Shown one piece after another: positions 1-5,515 of a DNA stretch of 6,027 nucleotides. The notes under the pieces are model-generated. The model did no database searches. It had not been told where the DNA came from and saw only the letters and a program-made list of their open reading frames with translations. Origin of the DNA: Desulfovibrio sp. GTDB taxonomy: Bacteria > Desulfobacterota > Desulfovibrionia > Desulfovibrionales > Desulfovibrionaceae. A program made the position numbers and the translations under genes. Location: NCBI GenBank assembly GCA_014804915.1, contig JAAUYW010000128.1, positions 1-6,027 on the forward strand, read 5' to 3'. Positions within the stretch are counted from its first letter, which is position 1; each line of letters opens with the position of its first letter.

Positions 1-206
1 CCTTTACCCTGCGCCTGCGAGATCGCGAGCGCAGGCTGATTCGCAAGATTCAGGGCGCATTGCAGAGAATTGAAGATGGCACTTATGGCGTTTGCGAGGA
101 ATGTGGCGAGGATATCAGCCTGGCCAGACTCAAGGCGCGGCCTGTTACCCGTCTTTGCATCCATTGCAAGGCGCGGCAGGAGGAAGATGAGCATAATCGG
201 GGCTAG
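1..206 (+). CDS. dksA: DksA/TraR-family RNA polymerase-binding regulator, C-terminal part (5' end outside window)
   Basis: Reading from base 3, 67 codons are open and end in TAG at 204-206; the N-terminal coiled coil lies before the window. The visible part starts with FTLRLRDRERRLIRKI, close to the E. coli DksA segment with RDRERKLIKKI, and continues into a C4 zinc finger: CEEC, 17 residues, then CIHC (about bases 96-161). The spacing C-x2-C-x17-C-x2-C and the ARP-x3-LC segment are classic for DksA. Family members bind in the RNA polymerase secondary channel and, with ppGpp, shift transcription from rRNA promoters to biosynthetic ones during starvation. All four cysteines are present, so this is the zinc-bound form. 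The end of the gene overlaps the next gene by 20 bases and carries that gene's ribosome binding site, so the two are probably co-transcribed and translationally coupled. A DksA-like paralogue remains possible because the N-terminal half, with the coiled-coil tip aspartates, is not visible. Confidence 0.93.
   Translation, partial: FTLRLRDRERRLIRKIQGALQRIEDGTYGVCEECGEDISLARLKARPVTRLCIHCKARQEEDEHNRG
178..183 (+). promoter_or_regulatory. Ribosome binding site of the channel gene, inside dksA
   Basis: AGGAGG lies only 3 bases before the ATG at 187, inside the last codons of dksA. It is the main reason to place the channel start at 187 and not at upstream ATGs in the same frame (for example at 70), which lie deep inside the dksA reading frame. 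The spacing is shorter than usual, so translation may depend partly on ribosomes finishing dksA. Confidence 0.7.
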
Positions 207-2673
207 ATCCGTCAGGGCGCTGCCCTTCCTTTTTTTTCTTGTGCTCTGCTCGCTGCCCTGCCTTGCGGCTTCCGATCTGGAAGAGTCCCATGAGAGGGGG
301 GAAGCGGCTGAAGAGGCCGAGAAAACAGGGCCGACGCAGGATCAGGCCTGGGAGGCCATCTGGAGCGGACAGCGGGAGCGCGTCAATGAAATGCGCGAAA
401 CTGCGCTCAGGATGAGCGACAGTTTCGCCGAGCAGGCGCAGACGCTGGACAAGCGCCTGCAGCCGTTCAGGGAGGAATCCAGGCGTCTGCTTGTGTTTGC
501 CCAGACTTTCAGCAATTACCCAAACCCGCTTGAAGCTGTGGCTCGCCGCATGGCTGCCACGATCCAGAACCTTGATCTTGTGCTTGAGCCTGTCACTCTG
601 GCCAGGTCAGAAGCTGAAGGCCTGCTTGAGCAGGTTAACCAGATTGCAGCAAGCTTGCCCGAGGAGGTGGACAGAAGCACCCTGTCCAGGGAAATGCGGG
701 CGTTTATCAGCGATATCAACCAGACGCGGCTGCGCCTGACTGCCGTGCTTGCCCAGTATAATTCGCTTTTGCCCTCGCTTGGACTCGAGAAAAAGTTATC
801 CGCAGCCAGAGCCGACATTAACGCCCGTTTGCCCGGTCTCTGGAAAGAATATTATTTGCAGCGGCCTGTGCCGTGGTTGAGTCCCGATAGCTGGATTCAT
901 CTCGGGCGCGATGTTTCTTACTCCTTGCAATCCCTGGTGTTGCGGCTGCCAGTGGAATTGCCGGGCAGCGCGCCGCAATGGGGCACTGCGATCCTGAGAT
1001 TTTTCATTGGCCTGTTTTTCGCTGGCGCGCTTTCATTAATTCTGCGCAGCAAGCTGCTTGACAAGGATTCCCCGGTAGCGGAAAAGCATATTTTCAGCAT
1101 TGCCATGCCCTGGCTGGTTCTTGGCTTTGCGCTTCTGGGCAGCGCGCTGTCTTCGACAGGCGAATTTTTTCGCCTGTTTCTGGCCGTAGGCAGCGCGTGC
1201 GTGCTTGTGGGCCAGGTGTATCTGGCCTGGGATTTGCGCAGGCTGCAGTACCCTACGCTCACAAGGCCCAGACCGCCATTTTTGCGGTTGTTGCCGCTCG
1301 CCTTTATAGCCTACGCGTTGCTGTATTTGCCCCTTACCGCTGCCCTTGGCCTGGTTTTATGGAGCGCCATCATTGTGTGCGCGCTCTTTCTCCAGCGGCG
1401 GCGCAAAAAGCGCGATTACGGACCCGCGTCGCTTGAAACGGGGGTCCTTGATTGCGATGCGATAGTGATCTGGATCTGTCTTTTCCTCGCGCTCTCTGGC
1501 CTGCATATATACAGCATGGCGCTTTATATCGCCTACGTCTCCCTGTCCGTCGCCCTGGAGCTTTCCGTAGCGGGCATGACTGTAGTCAGCAGCTTCAATG
1601 AACACTTGCCGCAGGAAGGGGCCAGGGCAGTGCTGGCCCGGCTTCTGGTTGCGCTGGCGGCTCCATTCGTGCTCATTCTCGCTGTGGCCGGCGTTTGTCT
1701 CTGGGTGGCGATGCTGCCCGGGGGAACATATCTTTTGAGCGAATATGCGCTCAAGGGAGTCAGCGTTGGCGCAACCCAGTTTAACATCATCCAGATTTTG
1801 CTGATAATCAGCGCATTCTATTTGACGCGCACAGTAGTGTCGATGGGCACGCGTCTGCTCGCGCGCCTGCCGCAGCAGGGCATTCATTTCGATGTTACCC
1901 TGATTACCCCGCTTCAGACTTTTCTCACATACGCGGCCTGGGCCCTGTTTGGGCTGTTTGTGCTTCATGCGCTGGGTATGAGCCTGAGAAATCTGGCCGT
2001 GATTGCCGGCGGCCTGTCTGTGGGCATCGGCTTTGGCATGCAGACCATAGTCAATAATTTCTTTTCAGGGCTGATTCTCATTTTTGGACGCACATTGCAG
2101 GTAGGCGATGTTGTGGAAGTTGGCGGCCTGACTGGCAGGGTGCGCAAGGTCAGCATTCGCGCCACGATGATTGAAACCTATGATAACGCGGTTATTTATG
2201 TGCCCAACTCGGAATTCATGTCCGGCCGGCTGATTAACTGGACCAGCTTTAGCCGCAGTGTGCGCAAGCAGGTCAATGTGGGCGTGGCTTATGGCTCTGA
2301 TACGGAAAAAGTGATCAAGCTTTTGATTTCAACAGCCAAAGATCATGAAAATGTGCTTAAATATCCGGTTCCTTCCGTGATTTTTGCCGACTTTGGGGCA
2401 AGCACCCTCGATTTTCAGCTGCGTTTCTGGGTCAAGGATTATGAGCTGGGCGCAAGGACAATGTCCGATATCCGCCTCGCGATCAACAAGGTGTTCGCGC
2501 AGGAGAATATTGAGATAGCCTTCCCGCAGCTGGATGTGCATCTCAAGGATATGCCGGAAGATACAGAGAGGCCGGAGCAGGGAACGCCAGGCGATACGGC
2601 CGCAGAAACGCCTGAAAAGTCCGCGCCCCAGGCAGGGGAGGCTGGCGGCCCAGGGCCGGAGCCAGCTGTCTAG
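187..2673 (+). CDS. Large MscS-family mechanosensitive ion channel (inner membrane)
   Basis: Predicted 828-residue protein. Such channels open under membrane tension and release solutes during hypo-osmotic shock. Residues 10-27 form a signal-peptide-like hydrophobic segment ending CLAA. Residues 50-225 are charged and helical, probably a periplasmic coiled-coil domain of the kind found in large MscK-like or DUF3772-containing channels. About ten or eleven hydrophobic segments follow (near 266-286, 303-322, 327-347, 366-401 (two), 424-464 (probably two), 483-508, 532-553, 573-597). The pore helix and MscS core are clear: GGLSVGIGFGMQTIVNNF at 608-625, then FSGLILIFGRTLQVGD (625-640), then the beta domain with GRVRKVSIRATMIET and VPNSEF to about 690, and the alpha/beta vestibule to about 785. 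The tail, 787-828, is rich in Pro, Glu and Gly and looks disordered. At 828 residues it is smaller than E. coli MscK or MscM (about 1,100) and much larger than MscS (286). The family call is secure; subfamily and exact topology are estimates by eye. The start at 187 is chosen from the AGGAGG and the signal peptide. Confidence 0.92.
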   Translation: MSIIGARSVRALPFLFFLVLCSLPCLAASDLEESHERGEAAEEAEKTGPTQDQAWEAIWSGQRERVNEMRETALRMSDSFAEQAQTLDKRLQPFREESRRLLVFAQTFSNYPNPLEAVARRMAATIQNLDLVLEPVTLARSEAEGLLEQVNQIAASLPEEVDRSTLSREMRAFISDINQTRLRLTAVLAQYNSLLPSLGLEKKLSAARADINARLPGLWKEYYLQRPVPWLSPDSWIHLGRDVSYSLQSLVLRLPVELPGSAPQWGTAILRFFIGLFFAGALSLILRSKLLDKDSPVAEKHIFSIAMPWLVLGFALLGSALSSTGEFFRLFLAVGSACVLVGQVYLAWDLRRLQYPTLTRPRPPFLRLLPLAFIAYALLYLPLTAALGLVLWSAIIVCALFLQRRRKKRDYGPASLETGVLDCDAIVIWICLFLALSGLHIYSMALYIAYVSLSVALELSVAGMTVVSSFNEHLPQEGARAVLARLLVALAAPFVLILAVAGVCLWVAMLPGGTYLLSEYALKGVSVGATQFNIIQILLIISAFYLTRTVVSMGTRLLARLPQQGIHFDVTLITPLQTFLTYAAWALFGLFVLHALGMSLRNLAVIAGGLSVGIGFGMQTIVNNFFSGLILIFGRTLQVGDVVEVGGLTGRVRKVSIRATMIETYDNAVIYVPNSEFMSGRLINWTSFSRSVRKQVNVGVAYGSDTEKVIKLLISTAKDHENVLKYPVPSVIFADFGASTLDFQLRFWVKDYELGARTMSDIRLAINKVFAQENIEIAFPQLDVHLKDMPEDTERPEQGTPGDTAAETPEKSAPQAGEAGGPGPEPAV
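2641..2666. terminator. GC-rich hairpin at the convergent channel/mutL junction (possible bidirectional terminator)
   Basis: GCTGGC (2641-2646) pairs perfectly with GCCAGC (2661-2666). Inside, GGCC (2647-2650) pairs with GGCC (2654-2657) around the loop CAG, leaving a 3-base bulge GGA. The hairpin ends 4 bases before the channel stop codon and just downstream of the mutL stop on the other strand. Neither strand has a U-tract after it, so it is not a standard intrinsic terminator. It also falls in the GC-rich codons for the Gly/Pro tail, so a chance fold is possible. Confidence 0.35.
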
Positions 2674-4481
2674 ACGCGCTTGAATAGCCTTTCCAGACTG
2701 GCCAGGTTCCAGCGCAGGGCGCAGGGCCGGCCGTGGGGGCAAAAATCGGCATCCTGAAGCGCGCTCCATTGTCGCGCAAGCTCATGCGCCTCATCCGGGC
2801 TGAGCTTCTGTCCGGCCTTGATGGCCGCATGGCAGGCCATACTGGCCGCAATGTCATCAAGATCTTCTTTCAGGCCTGACAGGACTTCAACCAGGAATTC
2901 CCTGGCTTCGGAACGCGATAGCAGCGCCGTAGTAGAGTCGACAAGAAGGCTGTCTTTTTCCAGCCGGAACTGGAAGCCCATTTTTTCCAGCTGGCTTGCG
3001 ATTCGCGCAAGGCATTCCTTTTTTGGCTCATCCAGATTTAATTCAATAGGCAGCATCAGGCGCTGGCTGGCGGAAAGGCTGCCTGATTTTATGCGTTCAA
3101 AAAGAATGCGCTCATGAATCGCGTGCTGATCCAGCAGCAGGAGTCCGCCCGCCGGGTCGCGCATTACAAGATAAGTATCGCCGATCTGGCCAAGAAAAGC
3201 TGGCAACTGTTCCGCAAGTCTGTCCGGCCTGGGCTTCCGGGCGCTGTCCTGCGTAACAGCGAAAGGCGCTGGCGCGACGGGACGGGCGTCCGGGGAGAGA
3301 CGGGGCTGGGCTGGCTCTTCGGCAAGCAAATGGCGCGGCGCTGGCTGTGTGATTTCCCAGTCGCCTTGCGCAGGCTGTGTCTTTTTCGGGGTCAGCTTGC
3401 GCCTTTCCATGCGCCCCCAGAAGCCTGGCTCGGGCTGCTCATCGGAAAAGGCTGCGGAGCTCGCACTCCCCTCCCCCTGGAAAGCATGGCCAAGCGCGCC
3501 AAAAACGGCTGAAAAAATTGCCGATTCATTGCGAAAGCGCACTTCTGTCTTTGCTGGATGCGCATTGACATCAACGTCAGCGGGATTAATATCAACAAAC
3601 AGGACAAGCTGTGGATAATCCCGCCCTGGCAGTTTGCCGCGATACGCCTCGCGCACGGCTGCAAGCAGGCGCTTGTCATTTACGGCGCGTCCATTTACAT
3701 AGAACAGGATGCGATCCGGTTTCGGCTGGTGGAGACAGGGGGGCGCTGCCAGGCCGCTGATGGTGATTCCATGCATGGTTGCATTGACTTCCAGCAACTC
3801 ATCAACGATTTCGGCGGGCCAGATTTGCCTCAGCCTCTCGCGCAAATCCTGGTCTTTGCCAAAACGGATCAATTGGCGTTCGCCGGCAAAAAGGCTGAAT
3901 GCAGGTTTTAATTGCGCAATGGCAAGACGGACAAGCCAGTTCTGGGCGCGTTTGAGTTCTGTGGAGGGGTTTTTCAGAAATTTCAGGCGCCCTGGCATGT
4001 TTGCGAATAAATCCCGGGCTTCCACGATGGTGCCTTTCCGCAGCTGGGCATGGCCGGTTTCGCGTATTTGCCCGTGCTCAACAGAGATGCTATGGGCAAT
4101 GCCCGGGGGGTTGTCGTCTGTCTCGCTATAGGAGATTATCCGGAATTTGGAAACAGACGCGATGCTTGGCAGCGCTTCCCCGCGGAAGCCATAGGAGCGG
4201 ATGGCGTCCAGATCGGACAGCGAGCTGATTTTGCTGGTCGCATGCCGTGTGACTGCAAGTTCGAGTTCGCTTGCGGGGATGCCGGAGCCATTGTCCTGGA
4301 CGCGGATTAGCGTCTGGCCACCGTTATCCAGACGCGCGTCAATCTGTGTCGCGCCTGCGTCAAGGCTGTTTTCAATCAGCTCCTTTAGCACAGAGGCCGG
4401 ACGCTCGACTACTTCTCCAGCTGCGATCTGATTGCAAAGTTCCGGAGGCAAAAGCCTGATAGGCTGTGAACGGGTAGGCAT
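2670..4481 (-). CDS. mutL: DNA mismatch repair protein MutL, endonuclease type
   Basis: Predicted 603-residue MutL, full length for the family. It links MutS mismatch recognition to strand incision. The N-terminal GHKL ATPase is intact: NQIAAGEVVERPAS at 17-30, KELIENSLDAGA at 33-44 (catalytic E34 and N38 by alignment with E. coli E29/N33), DNGSGI 63-68, RHATSK 79-84, YGFRGEAL 97-104 and the K311 loop in NAHPAKTEVRF. A variable linker spans about 335-425. The C-terminal dimerisation and nuclease domain has the metal-binding motif DQHA-x2-E-x4-E at 451-462, QRLMLP at 473-478 (position and pattern of the beta-clamp-binding motif), ACHAAIK at 549-555 and CPHGRP at 581-586. E. coli MutL lacks this nuclease set and uses MutH, so this MutL should nick DNA itself. 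The ATG at 4481 is preferred because the family begins a few residues before the LPP motif; no Shine-Dalgarno precedes it. The in-frame upstream extension to TTG at 4538 has no family support. Its stop overlaps the channel stop (shared CTAG). Confidence 0.97.
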   Translation of the reverse strand: MPTRSQPIRLLPPELCNQIAAGEVVERPASVLKELIENSLDAGATQIDARLDNGGQTLIRVQDNGSGIPASELELAVTRHATSKISSLSDLDAIRSYGFRGEALPSIASVSKFRIISYSETDDNPPGIAHSISVEHGQIRETGHAQLRKGTIVEARDLFANMPGRLKFLKNPSTELKRAQNWLVRLAIAQLKPAFSLFAGERQLIRFGKDQDLRERLRQIWPAEIVDELLEVNATMHGITISGLAAPPCLHQPKPDRILFYVNGRAVNDKRLLAAVREAYRGKLPGRDYPQLVLFVDINPADVDVNAHPAKTEVRFRNESAIFSAVFGALGHAFQGEGSASSAAFSDEQPEPGFWGRMERRKLTPKKTQPAQGDWEITQPAPRHLLAEEPAQPRLSPDARPVAPAPFAVTQDSARKPRPDRLAEQLPAFLGQIGDTYLVMRDPAGGLLLLDQHAIHERILFERIKSGSLSASQRLMLPIELNLDEPKKECLARIASQLEKMGFQFRLEKDSLLVDSTTALLSRSEAREFLVEVLSGLKEDLDDIAASMACHAAIKAGQKLSPDEAHELARQWSALQDADFCPHGRPCALRWNLASLERLFKRV

Positions 4482-4487
4482 AGGAGG
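4482..4487 (+). promoter_or_regulatory. Ribosome binding site of the zinc-ribbon gene
   Basis: AGGAGG sits 10 bases before the ATG at 4498. It is only 1 base before another in-frame ATG at 4489, too close to serve it, so 4498 is favoured. The hexamer abuts the mutL start codon on the other strand and covers the position predicted for the mutL transcription start. Confidence 0.65.
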
Positions 4488-4488
4488 T

Positions 4489-4517
4489 ATGTTAGCAATG
4501 CGCGATAAATCTGACAA
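4489..4517 (-). promoter_or_regulatory. Probable sigma-70 promoter of mutL, giving a near-leaderless mRNA
   Basis: On the minus strand TTGTCA (4517-4512, one mismatch to TTGACA) is followed after exactly 17 bases by TAACAT (4494-4489, four of six matches to TATAAT). Transcription would start about 7 bases beyond, near 4482-4481, which is the A of the mutL ATG or the base before it. The promoter lies inside the first codons of the divergent zinc-ribbon gene. This is read from consensus similarity only. Confidence 0.45.
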
Positions 4518-4854
4518 GCCAAGGCCGGTGGCGCGCAAGCGCGCGCCCAGGCGCCCAAGATCCAGGAAAATGGAAGATTTTGGAACAAAACTGGCTGCTG
4601 CGCCACAGGGATACGATCCAGAGCTGCTTTATGTTGAGTGTGGCCGCTGCGGGGCGCCAGTGCTCTGGGAGCCCGGGCGCGCGACAGCGCTTTTGAGCCA
4701 TGCCGGCGTTGACCCGCTTGAGATTGACGCTTCCTGCCTGCTGGTTACTGATGCCTGCCCAGCCTGTGGCGCTTCCGAGGAATATTCCGTGCGCATTTGC
4801 CGGGTCAGCGACAGGCATCCGGACGAGATGCCCCCAACGCATGGGCACGCCTGA
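4498..4854 (+). CDS. Small putative zinc-ribbon protein with a basic N-terminus, function unknown
   Basis: Predicted 118 residues; I do not recognise a named family. Residues 7-24 are strongly basic (KPRPVARKRAPRRPRSRK), a plausible nucleic-acid-binding or disordered head. The remainder holds two cysteine knuckles, ECGRCG with C48 and C51 and ACPACG with C87 and C90, about 35 residues apart, which would form one zinc ribbon; C80 and C101 are extra cysteines. There is no signal peptide or membrane segment, so it is probably cytoplasmic. The gene is divergent from mutL with 16 bases between start codons and ends 4 bases from the convergent downstream gene. The start at 4498 is chosen from AGGAGG at 4482-4487; ATG 4570 (residue 25) is an alternative that would drop the basic head. 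Gene reality is supported by the ribosome site, the paired CxxC motifs and the compact fit between neighbours. Zinc binding is inferred from the motifs alone. Confidence 0.75.
   Translation: MRDKSDKPRPVARKRAPRRPRSRKMEDFGTKLAAAPQGYDPELLYVECGRCGAPVLWEPGRATALLSHAGVDPLEIDASCLLVTDACPACGASEEYSVRICRVSDRHPDEMPPTHGHA
4505..4517. repeat. 13-base direct repeat, copy 1
   Basis: ATAAATCTGACAA here is identical to 5415-5427. On the minus strand it reads TTGTCAGATTTAT and contains the proposed -35 box of mutL. Both copies lie upstream of a leftward gene. Confidence 0.5.
4530..4547. repeat. Perfect 7-bp GC-only inverted repeat near the start of the zinc-ribbon gene
   Basis: GGCGCGC (4530-4536), loop AAGC, GCGCGCC (4541-4547). 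It encodes part of the Arg-rich head (codons about 11-17) and lies 13 bases upstream of the proposed mutL -35 box. In the rightward mRNA it would form a stable stem about 30 bases after the start codon. It may simply reflect GC-rich Arg/Ala codons. Confidence 0.45.
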
Positions 4855-4865
4855 GTTTTCAGGCG
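4848..4865. terminator. Hairpin pairing the two convergent stop codons (possible bidirectional terminator)
   Basis: CGCCTGA (4848-4854), loop GTTT (4855-4858), TCAGGCG (4859-4865): a perfect 7-bp stem. The TGA of the rightward zinc-ribbon gene and the TGA of the leftward C-GCAxxG-C-C gene are the two strands of the same stem. The fold is symmetric, so both mRNAs would carry it right at their 3' coding ends. No clear U-tract follows on either side, so intrinsic termination would be weak; a role in 3'-end protection is equally possible. Confidence 0.5.
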
Positions 4866-5347
4866 GCTGTTCTCGCGCTTTCCCGGTGCCCCTGCCTGGT
4901 CGCATAAGCCACATTGTGTCTTGTCAGGATGCCGAGCAGACATGTCCAGGTCTGTGCCAAAAGGTGCCTGCAATGGCTTTTGTCCGGCCCGGCCGGGTTG
5001 TCTTCATCTATGATTATGCCGCAATGGATTGATCCCCATTTTTCCTCGCAGATATCCTTGAACCAGTCAACGAACTCTTCCTGAATTATCTTGGCTTCCA
5101 CAAGCTCGCTGCCTGCCTCCACATCCGGCCCCACCAGATAGGAGATGACACAGCAGCCGCCGGTTAAAATGCCGCAGGCATCGCCGCTCTGGCCAATGCC
5201 GTGGCAAAGCCCCCCGAGCGAGCGGACGAGATCATGATTTTCGCGGCCTTGCGCGCCAAGAATCAGCAGCGCAAGAATCTGGCTGCAGCAGTATCCCTTT
5301 TGGGAGAGTGTCTCGATGGCGCTTTCCAGTGGTTCAAGGGCATTCAT
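4859..5347 (-). CDS. C-GCAxxG-C-C family cysteine-rich protein
   Basis: Predicted 162 residues. The family (TIGR01909-type, also called redox-active protein) is named for a conserved cysteine pattern and occurs mainly in anaerobes; its biochemical role is not established and a redox or metal-cluster role is only presumed. Seen here: CCSQ at 20-23, GGLCHGIGQSGDACGILTGG at 45-64, matching the family core G-G-x-C...CGxxTGG, then CC at 65-66, FKDICEEKWGSIHC ending at C109, and SHCRHL with C126. Ten cysteines in all (20, 21, 48, 58, 65, 66, 100, 109, 126, 136). Residues 140-162 are a basic, low-conservation-looking tail. There is no convincing signal peptide, so it is probably cytoplasmic. ATG 5347 is supported by AGAGGA 7 bases upstream. 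It is divergent from the membrane-protein gene at 5516 and convergent with the zinc-ribbon gene, so it is probably transcribed alone. Close relatives exist in Desulfovibrio as far as I recall. Confidence 0.85.
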   Translation of the reverse strand: MNALEPLESAIETLSQKGYCCSQILALLILGAQGRENHDLVRSLGGLCHGIGQSGDACGILTGGCCVISYLVGPDVEAGSELVEAKIIQEEFVDWFKDICEEKWGSIHCGIIIDEDNPAGPDKSHCRHLLAQTWTCLLGILTRHNVAYATRQGHRESARTAA

Positions 5348-5354
5348 GTAATTT

Positions 5355-5360
5355 TCCTCT
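5355..5360 (-). promoter_or_regulatory. Ribosome binding site of the C-GCAxxG-C-C gene
   Basis: On the minus strand AGAGGA (5360-5355) lies 7 bases before the ATG at 5347, normal spacing, and fixes this start. Confidence 0.75.
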
Positions 5361-5388
5361 TTTGCCTGAAGTTTGTACAGGAGGGGTG

Positions 5389-5394
5389 ATTATA
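5389..5394 (-). promoter_or_regulatory. -10 box of the C-GCAxxG-C-C gene promoter
   Basis: The minus strand reads an exact TATAAT at 5394-5389, predicting a start near 5382 and a leader of about 35 bases carrying the ribosome binding site. The matching -35 is poor: at 18 bases spacing it is TTATAA (three of six matches). The AT-rich stretch 5404-5420 just upstream could help polymerase binding. A weak -35 would be consistent with an activated promoter, but no activator site was recognised. Confidence 0.5.
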
Positions 5395-5414
5395 GCCTTG
5401 CCAACAATACTTTT

Positions 5415-5427
5415 ATAAATCTGACAA
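5415..5427. repeat. 13-base direct repeat, copy 2
   Basis: ATAAATCTGACAA, identical to 4505-4517 and in the same orientation, about 68 bases upstream of the C-GCAxxG-C-C start. Unlike copy 1, the TTGTCA it contains on the minus strand has no -10 box at 16-18 bases, so here it is not an evident promoter element. Confidence 0.5.
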
Positions 5428-5469
5428 CGCAAGCGCGTCCTTTGCCGCAAAGCGGGCGTTGCTTGCAAC
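5425..5469. repeat. Cluster of short inverted repeats in the 168-base intergenic region
   Basis: Between the divergent genes at 5347 and 5516 there is no gene. It contains GTTGC-TT-GCAAC (5458-5469), an operator-like palindrome; CAACGC (5425-5430) that can pair with GCGTTG (5456-5461); and the small hairpin CTTTG-CCG-CAAAG (5440-5452). They lie 47-91 bases before the rightward start. No convincing -35/-10 pair for the rightward gene was found. The arms are short and chance is a real possibility. Confidence 0.3.
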
Positions 5470-5515
5470 CGTTCTTTAAAAAGTGCAAGATTGCGCTGTT
5501 CGCAAGGCAGGTGAA

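Noticed and set aside
70..186. N-terminal extension of the channel frame upstream of ATG 187
   Set aside because: It lies inside the dksA reading frame, which is a clear family match, and would put 39 arginine-rich residues before a good signal peptide. AGGAGG precedes 187.
1357..1968. 203-codon open frame antisense to the channel gene
   Set aside because: No ribosome site, composition rich in His, Arg and Gln as expected for a shadow of a GC-rich gene, and no domain. The sense frame is a clear channel.
4453..4465. Small palindrome AGCCT-GAT-AGGCT before the zinc-ribbon gene
   Set aside because: A 5-bp stem wholly within the conserved mutL N-terminal codons; no -35/-10 pair fits around it, so it was not called a regulatory site.
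4482..4538. Upstream TTG start at 4538 for mutL
   Set aside because: MutL proteins begin just before the LPP motif. The extra 19 residues have no family likeness and no ribosome site precedes the TTG.
5379..5418. Shine-Dalgarno-like AGGAGGGGTGAT on the plus strand with a 10-codon frame (GTG 5386 to TAA 5418)
   Set aside because: Spacing to the GTG is 1 base, the frame is tiny and without attenuator features, and the stretch is better explained as the leader and -10 region of the leftward gene.
5463..5491. Possible promoter for the last gene (TTGCAA, 17 bases, CAAGAT)
   Set aside because: Four and three matches of six are within chance expectation for this composition.
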